64,000 nt of DNA from Diospyros lotus (Eukaryota; Streptophyta; Magnoliopsida; Ericales; Ebenaceae): contig NC_068341.1 of the NCBI RefSeq assembly GCF_014633365.1, forward strand, positions 19,326,339 to 19,390,338, written 5' to 3'. Numbering within the stretch: the stretch's first letter is position 1; each line of letters begins with the position of its first letter. Both the position numbers and the translations under genes were made by a program. The notes beneath the pieces are model-generated. The model searched no databases and was not told the DNA's origin. It was given only the letters and a program-made list of their open reading frames with translations. Positions 25,739 through 36,537 of the stretch are shown piece after piece.

Positions 25739-27052
25739 CAAGTTATAAGAAATTTCCTAGTGTCTTTGTTTAGAAGGAAGTGAATTTCCATTCCATTCTC
25801 TTTCATTAAAAGTGATTATATAGTTGCTCGAATCCTATGAATGGAACAAAAAGACTATGGCATAAATCCCCACAATATTCCAAATCAAATGTGCAAATAC
25901 AAATGCTATAGCCCTAGCAAAAATTCAAGGAATCTTGCTCAAAAAGAAAATATCAAATGGTATCATGTCCAAATCTATTGGAAATCAAACTCTAGATAAA
26001 TCCCTATCAATCCTTAAGTTCAAATGATTTTATCTGAAGAAGTTTTGATCCTTCATGTCTCTCAAATCTATCATTGGTTAAATCAAAGGGCTTCGCCGTC
26101 AATCTCTTAGATCTCAAAAGATTGATAAATGATATATTCTTGATGGCATATAGTATCCATGTCTTGAATAATTTATAATGCTATTTTTCTTGTATGAAAT
26201 AGCTTGATTATCTTTGTGTGACAAATGAATACTTGAGTATGAAATCATGCTTTATTTGCTAAAGGATCATCTTACTTCTTGAAGTTATCTATATGTAATG
26301 ATCCTATGTGATTACAAGTATGGCTAAGATTATCAAAAGACAAATGTATGTTCTTAAAGCCTATCCTTAATATATCTTGCATTAAATTTTCCATAACTTA
26401 TTTAGATTTATGTTTTTGAACGACCACTTATTCTTTGAACATATATATATGAGTGCATGTGGTTCATTCCTTAAATTTATGATCATTGTCATATTTTACT
26501 CTTGCGAAAATCATTTGAATTGAGACAAATTGCTATTCTATTTTTATATGAAAAATGTCTTTATATCTTAAAACCTCCCGTATAAGTTTAAGGGGGAGTT
26601 TTTCAAAAGAGAGTCTTTCAAAAGAGAGTCTTTCCCGTATAAGTTTGATGTATATGCCTATAATATGATGTATGGCTATGCAATTGATCTTGCGCTTTGA
26701 CTGTTTAAATGTGAGTGATTAAATGGAAAGATATAGATTGGCTCTGATATAATCATGAGTTTGCAATATGGTATAAAAAAAAAAAAATTGGCATCTCATG
26801 AAAAAGGTTTTTTTTGATATATATATGACATGTGCTCAAAAATTATGTTTGATATTAATAATGTCATCTTAAGGGGGAGCTATCTCTAGTTCTTAAAACT
26901 ATTTTTACTTGGTTATGTTTATCTCCAATTCAGTTCTATTGAAAAGATTTGGTTTAAGGGGATGTCTCTTTTTTTTATGCTCTAAGTGTATTCCAAAAAG
27001 GGGGAGATAAAGTGATGAATTCATTGATTTTCATTTTTGTTTTGTTATCATC

Positions 27053-27066
27053 AAAAAGGGGGAGAT
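27053..27066 (+). other. Polypurine tract of S1
   Basis: AAAAAGGGGGAGAT lies immediately before the 3' LTR. A near copy of the motif occurs at about 26998-27008. Confidence 0.85.
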
Positions 27067-28372
27067 TGATATTTTACTCTTGGTAATAAAATAGTTTTGA
27101 TAGTGACTATATGAAAATCAATCTCTACTATATGGATTATATGTATGAGAAAATCAATCTTTAAATCTCCTTGAAGCAAAGTTATGAAAATTTATATAGG
27201 AGAAATGTTGAAGTGTGGTAGAGTGTGTTTAGATTCAAAATAAATATATTTTTGATAATCTCAACTTTCTTTCAAAAGAATCAAAATGAGGAGTTGTTAA
27301 GTTTTAAATCTTTTCAAATGGATAGTCAACTATGTGGTTTAATGATGTTGACTATGCCTGAAAATAGTCGACTACGCATAAGGATAGTCGACTATGCTGG
27401 TTTAATCTGTCGACTATTTAAGGCTTTTGTCGACTATTTTTGCATCTGTCGACTATCAGGTAAGGATAGTCGACTATGGATTTTCATCTGTCGACTATTT
27501 TTGTTCATAAAATTCAAAATCCTCTTCATATTTTTACATCTGTCGACTATGTTTATGTATCTATCGACTATGAAAAATTTGTGTTATAAGATAGTCGACT
27601 ATGCGTTTTTGTCTATCGACTATGTCTTGTTTTACTTGAAATAGTCAACTATGCATTTTCTTCTGTCGACTATATCTTTTGTAGAAACTTATAACGGCTA
27701 GTTTTTGGCGCATTTAATGCTCGTCCAACCATCACAACGGTCGGATTTTTGGATCTATCTACCATCTACTATAAATATGGGTTGGGAGAACCGATTGAAG
27801 GCTGTTGGAAAACATTTAATATCTTCAACCACTGAGCTTTCATTTTTACATCGAGCGATCAATATCTTCTCTCACTGTATTTACATTTATGAGGCTTTGT
27901 ATACACTGTTACATTCATTGTAAGCCTAAATTTATCAGTTGGAGAGAGCTTGTAACTAAGAGTTTGTACTCTTAGACTCTCATTTTCACGATTACTGTAA
28001 TTGTCTTAGCGTAAGCTAGAGGGCCCATTATATTGGGAGGTTTGTAAGTTTTTCCTAGTCATGGACTAGAGGACCTACTCGGGTTTAGTAGGGGGTAGAT
28101 AGTGAATTTGCTTGAAAATCCTTAGTGGGTAGCTAAGGTAGTGGACTAGGCTCGGAAAGCCGAACCACTATAAATCTGTGTCTTCACTGCTCTTCATCTT
28201 TTTTCTTTTACGTTTGCATCTTTGCTCTATTGACTTTGTTTATTCATTGATAAGATTTCATTTTTATTCTTCACCATATGAAAGTATCTTTGCGTCTCAA
28301 AAGAATTTTTTTTTTAATATAACCAATTCACCCCCCTCTTGGTGTGTGCCATAGCACCTACCCGTTCTAATA
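27067..28372 (+). repeat. 3' LTR of S1 (1306 bp)
   Basis: It matches the 5' LTR across its length, with TATAAATA at 27770-27777 and a longer palindrome cluster at 27320-27680. The last two bases are TA in place of CA, directly followed by the CATAT target duplication. Confidence 0.9.
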
Positions 28373-30029
28373 CATATCAACTTAGCTCAACATAAAGATA
28401 TAATTTTGCACCAAAAGATAAGAGAAATGAAGATGGATGCTTGCCTTTTATATGAAGAAGCCAAAGAGAAGAAGAACACTTCAAGAGCTTCAAATTTTTC
28501 CACTTTAAAAGCTTGATCCTACCACACTCAAAGGAAGAAGAAAATGAAGAAAAAGGAAATGTCGAGAGAGCCAGGGAAGAAAGAGATGAGGGAAATGAAG
28601 ATTGGAGGAGCAAGAAGGCATGGCCAGCCTTCTCGCCAGACACTAAACCCACCAACTTTCTTATTTTTTTCCTCATTTACTCTTTACACAACACATATAC
28701 AACACTACTTTATCATACCCATTTTGGTCTTTTGGCTTATTTCCATTTTCAATCCAATTTTCTTTAATCACCAATTTTACACACACAATATAACACACAC
28801 CTATATAATTTATGCTAAGGCCCACTTCTACTCATGGCCCAAGCCCATTCAAAAGCCCATTCCATGCTAGGCCCATGGAATTATTCAACACATCACTTCC
28901 CTTGGAGCTACAAACCCTTGGTTGAATCCCACTTCATAACACATTTTATGCCTTAAATATTACACACAAAATAATTTATTTTCAAGCAAGAATCTTAACG
29001 AAAAACATAATTTTTTTTTAATTGCATCTAATAATTAAGGCTCACATAAAATGCATTACACCAAAAATATAATTATCATCTAAGACCCATTAAATGGGTC
29101 ATTACATTTTTTTTTTTTTTTGTAAAGTCTTCATTTAGAAGTGATATTTTACTCTTAGTAATAAAATGGTTTTGATAATGACTATATGAAAATCAATCTC
29201 TACTATATGGATTATATGAATGAGAAAATAAATTTTTAATATATGAGTTTTTGAAGCAAGGTACGAAAACCTATAGAAGAAATATTGAGTATGGTTGAGT
29301 GAGGTTTGTTTCAAAATATACTTTTGATAATCTCAACTTGCTTTCAAAAGAATCAAAATGAAGATTTGTTAAGTTTTCAATGTTTTCAAAAGGACAGTCG
29401 ACTATGTGGTTTAATGCTGTTGACTATGTCTGAATATAGTCGACTATGTTATAAGGATAGTCGACTATGCTTGTTCAGTCTATCGACTATATCTTGTATC
29501 TGTCGACTATTTTTGGATCTATCGACTATCATGTAAGGATAGTCGACTATGGATTTTCATCTGTCGACTATTTTTGTTCATAAAATTCAAAATCCTCTTC
29601 ATATTTTTACATCTATCGACTATATCTATGTATCTGTCGACTATGGGATTTTTGTGTTAGAAATAGTTGACTATCATTTTCTGTCTGTCGACTATGCTTA
29701 GCTTTATTTGATGAAATAGTTGACTAACTTATTTTCTCTGTCGATTATGTGTTTCACAGAAACTTATAATGGCTAGTTTTTGGCGCATTAAATGCTCGCC
29801 CAACCACCCACAACGGTCCAAAATTCAAACTTGCCCACCATCAACTATAAATAGGTGGTTGAAGACGCATTGAAGGTGGTTGGAAAATATTGAATATCTT
29901 GAACTACCATGCCTTCACTATTACATATAGCTTTTAACTTTTTCTCTCTGTAATTTCATTTAAGAGGCTTTGATATCTTACTGTTCTATTACTTTTAAGT
30001 CTCGATCATTCATTTAAAGAAAGAGCTTG

Positions 30030-32825
30030 TGTAATACCTGGGAATAATTTGAGGATAAAAAAATGATATTTGATAAAGGGCATAAATGGAATTTTGGAAA
30101 AATAAGACTATAGGGTACACTAACACAGCTTTGGACGACCAGATTAGTCAGAGGGAGTACCCCGGACCCTAGATAGCCAAAGAAAATTATATAGTATCGA
30201 CGAGTAATTTAAATTATGATTTTTAGTGATAAAAGAAATAAGATCGGGAACAGTTTTCGGTACAGTAAAAAATACAGCTGCCAATTAGGTAGTATTACCG
30301 AATTATTATAGATGACGTCCAAAAAGTCAACGGAGCATGTCAATGACTAATATCTGATGTATAGAACAACCCTTAAGTTGTTTCAGGTTGAATCGAGTGG
30401 ATTTGAGGTCAAATTGATCAATCGGGCCTAAGTGCAATTTTCTAAATTTGCCCGAGGGAGGTCAAAATGGTAATTTTTTGAAAGTTTCAAAAGAGAAATG
30501 AGAAGTACTAATCTTAAGGGTCTTAGTGATGGCATTGGAAAGATCAAGGGCTTGAGGATAAGGACCAAAATGTAAAAGGAAATTCAAGGGGGGCCAAACT
30601 GTAATTTTTGAAAATCTGCCAAAGCATGGAAGATCTGGCCGCGGATTCGGCCAAAAAATCGGGAGATTTGGGCAGAAAATCTCGTCAGGGCATGGCCTAG
30701 GGTAGTCTAGGAAGCGTGTGGGGAAAGGTTTGGCCGAAAATTGGCCACGTGGGGGTCGTATTTGGCTTATAAATAGCCCAGGGTTTCGGTCGATTTTGAA
30801 GCACCAAATAGCTCAAGTTTGAGGATGAATCAAGGAAATCCAATAAGGGGTTTTGATCCTTGAGGCGAGGGGAGAATATCTGGTAAGTTTCGTGAATTTT
30901 TTAGGCGTTTTGAGGGTAGTTCGAGGGCTGACTGGAAAAGCGAGGCAGACCGCCACGCTGCGCCTAAAACAGCACGATCGGGGGCCTTGCCGGTGGCCTT
31001 TCGGGCTGAAATGGTGGCATCGGGATTGAATCGAAGAGGGCTTCCAGGAGGTGTGATCGGGGTCGGATTCCAGTCATCGACCGGCGACCAGCTTGCCGGA
31101 GAAGAAAGGGCGCGTGCAGTGCACGCGCGGCTGCCACGCGCAGTACCACTCGCAGTACCACTCGCCCTTGTGTGAGGGCGCATGAAGGCTAAGGTATTTT
31201 TGCAATTTTAATTATTATTTTAAGAAAAATAAATTAGGAATTATGGTGGAAGAAAATTTTGAAAAATGTTGGAGAAAATGGTCATTTTGTAATTTTTAAG
31301 GGAAATAAGGCTTATGAAAAATAGGAGGAAGTATAGAAAAATTTTTAGAAAATTCTAGAAGTTAGGAAATATTTATTTATGAATTGTTGTGAAGAAAAAT
31401 CAAGGAAAAACCTTGAGTAGGCATTTATTAGAATTTTTGAGGAGAAATATAGAGGAAATAGGAAGAAATTATGAAACAAATTGGAGAAAATAGATATTGA
31501 TATGATTTTGAACAAACATGATGTCTAGGGTATCGTTGAAGCTCGAGGTTGAACTATAGAGCGTCTGGCACGAGAATCGGGGTCAGGCACGCAAATCGAG
31601 GTGTACCGTGCTTTTTAAGAAGAATTCGAATTGCGCCTAAAGGTGAGTGGTTCTATCGAAAAACTCGTTTGAGGCATATGGTTTACTGTGAGTGTTCATC
31701 CTCATGGCTAGGTTTATTAATGGTTTTACAAATGATTACTTACACTTGTGTTATATTTCGTACGATAAATTGCATACATTGAGATGTTGATTTTATGCAT
31801 GTTATGATTTTTCGACATTGGCATGTTGTGTTGTCCATATGGGACGTGGGTTGTTAACCTATGACATAGCTCTCGAGTGTCAGCACTCGAAATGCGTGCC
31901 GAGGGTTAATGCTATGTGACCCACTTGGGACGGGGCTGAGACGGACTTCACCCTACGGTACTCAAGTGGCGGGGCTGAGAATGGACACCACCCCGATTGT
32001 TGGGTCAAGTGGCAGGGCTGAGAGTGGACACCACGCCAGGTTCCTTTGAGCAATAGCATTAAGGCTGAGGTGTCATGGATTTCGGGGATAGTGCTGATGT
32101 GACACTCTTGGGGCTAGGGTTGCGTTGGGTTTTGGAATGCTTTTGAGTTGGAGCATAAAGCCTAACAATGACAATGGGGTGATTCCCGGGTTCATGTGTT
32201 GAGGTTGTCCCTCTTAAGCAGGATTGGTTTGCCAATGGGTCGGTGTGGTTGTGTCGCCTTTAGAGAGATTGCATTTCCCCCGGTTAGGGCTAAGTGCTAT
32301 GTGGGATTCTCTTAGGTTGGGGTATGTCGGGATTTATCGGTTTTATATATGATTTTTCATATCTGCATGAAAATATTTTTGAACTCTCACTTAGATGATT
32401 CAGCATCTAATTTGGACTATATCCCTGGAATATTCAAACGTTCCAGGTGAAAGCAGTGGCGCCAAGGGGAAGAATGTCATCGAGATGTAGCGGTTACGTT
32501 TAATTTTCGTAGGTTTTTGTCTATGATTGCGATGTTCAAAGGTTATGTAATATTTTGATATTTTCATGTGAAACATCAATTTGGTTATTGTAAAAGAAAT
32601 TGTCAGTTATATTTCATTGAGGTTTCGATCTTGCTTCTGCTGATGTGATTGATAATACCTGTCTTAGTCTATTATTTTTAAATGCTGAGAAGGTATAGTT
32701 GGGATTGTCGGGAAATGACTATGATGAGGGTATGTATGTCAAGAGGCTTATGTTGTGATATTGGAAAAAAAAATATTCCCCAAATCTCGAGTTAACACTC
32801 GCTTGGGAAAAAGTGGGGCGTTACA
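30030..32825 (+). mobile_element. Solo LTR T2 (2796 bp)
   Basis: It starts TGTAATACCTGGG and ends GTGGGGCGTTACA, with the perfect duplication GCTTG on both sides (30025-30029 and 32826-32830). Joining the flanks restores the S-type LTR text GAGCTTGTAACTAAGAG seen at 21417-21433. A TATAAATAG box lies at 30768. The GC-rich part around 30940-31180 gives open frames on both strands without family features; I read it as untranslated leader. Confidence 0.93.
31931..32037. repeat. Three imperfect 40-bp tandem repeats in T2
   Basis: The phrase GGGGCTGAGA..GGAC.(T/C)CACC recurs three times, starting near 31932, 31970 and 32012. Confidence 0.7.
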
Positions 32826-34015
32826 GCTTGTAACTAAGAGTTGTACTCTTAGAATCTCTACTTCAATTTCTGTATTTTTCCTAACAGTAGCTAGAGGGCC
32901 CATTAAATTGGGAGGTTGTACACTACCTAGTCAAGGACTAGAGGACCTGCTCGTATTGAGTAGGGGGTTTGATAGTGAAGTTGGTTTTAAAATTCTTAGT
33001 GAATAAGTAAGGTAGTGGACTAAGCTTGGAAGGCTGAACCATTATAAATCTGTGTCTTCACTGCTTTTCATCTTTTTTCTTTTACGTTTGTATCTTTGCT
33101 CTATTGACTTTGTTTATTCATTGATAAGATTTCATTTTTATTCTTCACTATACGAAAGTATTTTTGCTTCTCAAAAGAATTTTTTTTAATTATACCAATT
33201 CACCCCCCTTCTTGGTGTGTGCCATATCAGTTCAATTCTATCAAGAAGATACAAGCATCACCAAAATTTATAAGGTATTTTCTTTTTTTTTTCTATGCAT
33301 TATATTTTTAGTATTTTGTTATTTTAACTTTTCAATGCATATTTGAATATGTTTTAGATGAAAAATATTCTGTTAGTTTAGATGAAAAATGTCCATGTTA
33401 TTCATATTTATTGCATGTATATTATTATTTATTTTACATTTATATAGGTGCATATTATGTATATATATTATTGTGTATAGTGTATATATTATTGATGATT
33501 TAAATAAGATAAAAAAAATTAGAAATAAAAAATTATTATGTCAATTTTTTTCAATGAAATATTAATTATACATAAAAAATAAAATAATATACAATTTATT
33601 TGTAAGAATTGTTTTTAAGTAGTTATTTATTAAATATATTATAATAATTTTAAATAAAAAACTTAATATTTGTATTTTAATTAGTTCTCATTTGTATTTT
33701 AAAATAAGAAATACAAATATAATGTTATAAATATTGTTGGTGAGTTAGTTATTTTAATTAATTAATTAAAATAAATTATTAATTATTAAAAATTTATTTA
33801 TATATATTTATATTAAATAAATATAAAAATTTATGTTCAAATTTTAATTTATATTTTTATATATTTTATTATTATTATTTTATTTGCATATAAAATTTTA
33901 TTTTTTTATTGTTTTTGAATTAACGACTAAATCAGCGACGGGTATAACCCCCGTCGCTAAAAAAATCGTCGTTTAATTTCAGCGATACCCTTTTTAACGA
34001 CGGATAAGTGTTTGT

Positions 34016-35150
34016 TAAGGGAGAGCATTCGGTTATAACCGACCGAACTATCAACTTTTTTACCAATCGAACCAAATCGATCATAGCCCACTAACCAAGC
34101 CGAACTGAACCAATAGGATACGCTAACCAAAAAATCGAAACCTAAAAACTGGTATAACCGAACTTCACTAAAACTTACTGAATGGGCGAGCATGATCGGA
34201 GGGAGAGAGATGCAGTTGGAGCGATGTCAGAGGGGTCTTGAGAACGATAACCGAGAGGCCGGTGGGCAGGAGGGAAGCGATGGACCATTGGTGAGGCCAG
34301 AAGGAAGGGGCGACAGACCGACTGAGGCGCAGGCGTGCTCAAGAGAGAGAGAGAGAGATGAGATGTCCGATGTCATGAGGCTGAGAGGTTTGGACTCATT
34401 TCTGGGACAGAATCGATGGAAACGCTAAGCAGCCTCGCTTACCTTCTCGCTAGAACACATCTGAAACCGTCGTTAACTCCTTCCCACGACCATCACTATC
34501 GCCATTGCAACTTCAAATTGCCGAAGACATCTCTACAATCCCAAACACCCACAAAAAAACACCATCCTATATGAGGGAGAGAGAAGTTTGGGGGGGGTTG
34601 GGGGTAGGGCCGATTCAGTAGCACTGCCGGGTGCTGCCACCTTGTTGGATGAAACAAAACAACATCAAGGATCAAACAAAGGGAGAACAAATCAAAACCT
34701 ATGGACATACTCAAGAATGTGTTTGTTAATTTCATCAGGCTTCTCTTGGTTGATGTAGTGTGTTGCACCTTCTAAGACAACAACTTCATCCAACTGGGGT
34801 ACATCTTTTTGGAAACCACCATTGTGGATGTAATCCTTGGCTCTTGGGAGGTTAATGGGGGGAACCAGAATGTCAAGGTCGTGTGGGTGGGGGGTGGGGG
34901 GGAGAGTAAACCATGGGCGACGTGAGGGAGAAAGAGAAGAAGTTTGTGTTGGGGGAGGTGGGGGGGGGGGGGGGAACCGCCTGGATGGCAGTAAAATTAA
35001 AACCATGGGCAGTAAAGTAAGGAAAAATAGTGCGCGGACGAATTCGGTTATTTCGGTTAATCGAAATATCCAATTTTTTTTATAAATATAACCGAACCAA
35101 TTTTTAGCTACTTAATTAATCTAACCAAACTGAAAAAATGCACACCCCTA
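34016..35150. mobile_element. hAT-like element carrying a host gene fragment
   Basis: The left end is TAAGGGAGAGCATTCGGTTA and the right end, inverted, is TAGGGGTGTGCATTTTTTCA, the familiar plant hAT terminal form. AACCGAACC-like words recur near both ends. Flanking octamers GTGTTTGT (34008-34015) and GTATCCGT (35151-35158) differ at three positions, all transitions, fitting an 8-bp duplication that has since mutated. The 1135-bp body has no transposase. It includes the epoxide hydrolase fragment at 34692-34838 and a run of 15 G at 34960-34974. It lies in the right part of the larger CACTA element. Confidence 0.75.
34692..34838 (-). pseudogene. Captured last exon of a soluble epoxide hydrolase gene
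   Basis: The minus strand encodes 48 residues and a stop that match the C-terminus of plant soluble epoxide hydrolases (alpha/beta-hydrolase fold): KDYIHNGGFQKDVP, then VVVLEGATHYINQEK, then a helix ending EYVHRF. The His of GATHYINQE is at the position of the catalytic-triad His. The frame is undamaged, while upstream of KDYIHN the sequence no longer matches the family. An AG just before (CCCAAGAG|CCAAGG) and the pyrimidine-rich bases before it look like the intron acceptor, so the piece was probably taken from genomic DNA and not from mRNA. About 270 residues, including the nucleophile Asp region, are absent, so it cannot be an enzyme. Confidence 0.85.
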
Positions 35151-35248
35151 GTATCCGTCACTAAATTTGTTGCTAAAACATTTAGCGATAGATATTAATA
35201 TTTTAGTGACAAAAAATTTCATCACTAAAATGTTGATTTTTTGTAGTG

Positions 35249-36221
35249 AAATGTGAGAATTTCTTATTGTGTGCTATTCATATTACATGTCATTTATCAA
35301 ACCTTTTACAACAGGCCCCTTTAGTCACCAATGGATTAGAACACTGAAATTGGTAGACAAACTCTATATATAGTAAGATCTTTTTTATTAATATTATTTT
35401 TCTCAATCTGCTGCCATAAAAATTAATTAATTGTTTATGATTTCTTCAAACACTTCAATACTTGGGGTGTGCCTTCCTTGTCTAATCAACTCATAATTAA
35501 AGCATTAGAAAAATGAAATATTATTCAAAGAGCTTATGTTTCGGGATTTTGGAAGGTCTAAATATCTTATAATATATGTTTCCAATGATCTTGGCATGTG
35601 ATCCATAAACAATTAATGCAAGCTTATCATCATTTTCCTTGTCACCCGCTTGTTCACTCATGGTGCGAGTATTGGATGACAATGACCTCTCTTTAGCAAT
35701 TATATGTATTCAAATCAAGTTACAGATCGAGCTGAATAATTAAGCAAGATATATATCTTAAATTAATTGCCTTGAAAGATTAATTGCTTGGTGGCATTAA
35801 TATATCACTGTTTCAGCACTGCATATTAATTGTAAGTCAATGAATAAATTATGACTAATAATATATAATTTAGGTTTTGCCGTTTTGGTGTGAGTGAAGG
35901 TCTTCATAAATCATAATAACCCCCATCCTTTTCAAGGAATAAACATGCGTTCAATAGTCCAGTTTTGACGGTAACATCTAGGACAGGACCCTACCACTAT
36001 ATATATATGATATTTGAGAACTAGGATTGATTATATATGTGGTATCATCCAATTGATACACAGTAGCAATCACTGGAATTTCTTCACAATTTGTCTTCTG
36101 GGTGCTGCTCATCATTAGCTAAACTGACGTGGCTAAAATTAGTTTGATGGCTTAATTTTAATTAATAATTACTTATCTTCCCTGCCCTTCACCTAACAAA
36201 AATATATACTGAGCTTCCCAA
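35249..36221. other. AT-rich intergenic sequence
   Basis: I see no gene, RNA or repeat with clear ends in this stretch of nearly 1 kb. Confidence 0.5.
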
Positions 36222-36238
36222 TAATATATAGCAGATGA

Positions 36239-36520
36239 ATCCTTCAAGGTAGCTCAAGTGCTTGATCATATGGGATTTGATTATTATGTATGTTAAGGTT
36301 GTGTGTTCAAATTCTAAGCAATATAGTAGGTATTGTTTTACTACATGAGGGGTCATAGGCACGGATCTTTGACCTAGTCTTACTCGGCCCTATCTAGTTG
36401 TGCGATTTGAGTTGGTGCCCGTAATTATAGGAAAGAAGATGATAGTTTCTGTCGAAGACTTATGTACTAGTGCTTCTTTGGATTCCTACGTTACAAAAAA
36501 AATAATAATAATAATAATAA
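36239..36520 (+). mobile_element. tRNA-derived SINE
   Basis: A 282-bp body is flanked by the perfect 17-bp duplication TAATATATAGCAGATGA (36222-36238 and 36521-36537). It starts with an internal RNA polymerase III promoter: A box GGTAGCTCAAGTG at 36248-36260 and B box GTGTTCAAATTCT at 36303-36315, at the spacing found in tRNA genes. It ends in a short A run and an (AAT)n tail. SINEs have no protein and use the LINE machinery for insertion. Confidence 0.9.
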
Positions 36521-36537
36521 TAATATATAGCAGATGA

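Larger units (their letters stand above)
20617..28372 (+). mobile_element. Copia-type LTR retrotransposon S1, complete structure but degenerate coding
   Basis: The element begins TGATATTTTACTC and ends ...GTTCTAATA (terminal CA changed to TA), flanked by the perfect 5-bp duplication CATAT (20612-20616 and 28373-28377). Parts in order: 5' LTR 20617-21841, primer site 21844-21856, gag remnant, integrase, reverse transcriptase and RNase H remnants, polypurine tract 27053-27066, 3' LTR 27067-28372. Integrase lying before reverse transcriptase identifies Ty1/copia. The gag style, with a CCHC knuckle and WVPK-type repeats, resembles the SIRE/Maximus lineage; that placement is inference. It sits inside R1. 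Confidence 0.9.
19146..29106 (-). mobile_element. Solo LTR R1, carrying element S1
   Basis: The ends align with those of R2 and R3: ACTAGCATAGGA near 19175, and GACCCATTAAATGGGTCATTACA at the right. LTR sequence comprises about 19146-20616 and 28373-29106, roughly 2.2 kb. Runs of TTTTT on both sides (19141-19145 and 29107-29111) would serve as a 5-bp duplication but are too simple to be decisive. The direction is inferred from homology with T1, whose primer site shows that this arrangement of ends means minus. The left terminus reads TA instead of TG. Confidence 0.65.
29142..33243 (+). mobile_element. Solo LTR S2, split by solo LTR T2
   Basis: It starts TGATATTTTACTC and ends AATTCTATCA, flanked by the perfect 5-bp duplication AGAAG (29137-29141 and 33244-33248). 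Without T2 and its duplication it is about 1.30 kb, the same as the S1 3' LTR. It holds about fifteen TAGTCGACTA-type palindromes (29395-29760) and TATAAATA at 29846-29853. It is visibly more diverged from the S1 LTRs than they are from each other, so it is probably an older insertion or subfamily. No interior or second LTR is present. Confidence 0.88.
16506..35248. mobile_element. Non-autonomous CACTA element, interrupted by later insertions
   Basis: The left end is CACTACAAGAAAAATAC and the right end is the inverse ATTTTTTGTAGTG. Both ends hold subterminal repeats built on TTTAGCGACGG and its complement CCGTCGCTAAA (for example 16744-16772, 17817, 33936-33960, 35154-35225), as in plant CACTA elements. 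Own sequence is about 4.7 kb before subtracting the hAT insert: 16506-19145, about 29107-29141, and 33244-35248. The middle was opened by R1 and S2, and the right part by a hAT-like element. No TPase-like coding sequence was seen. The flanking triplets TAA (16503-16505) and AAA (35249-35251) match at two of three bases, so pairing of these two ends is likely rather than certain. Confidence 0.6.

Noticed and set aside
30830..31183. A 117-codon minus-strand frame and a 62-codon plus-strand frame in GC-rich DNA
   Set aside because: Both lie in the leader of solo LTR T2; high GC removes stop codons and no family feature is present.
34692..35006. A 104-codon epoxide hydrolase-like gene starting at 35006
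   Set aside because: Only the last 48 codons match the family; the proline-rich part before them is unrelated C/G-rich sequence, so this is a captured exon and not a gene.
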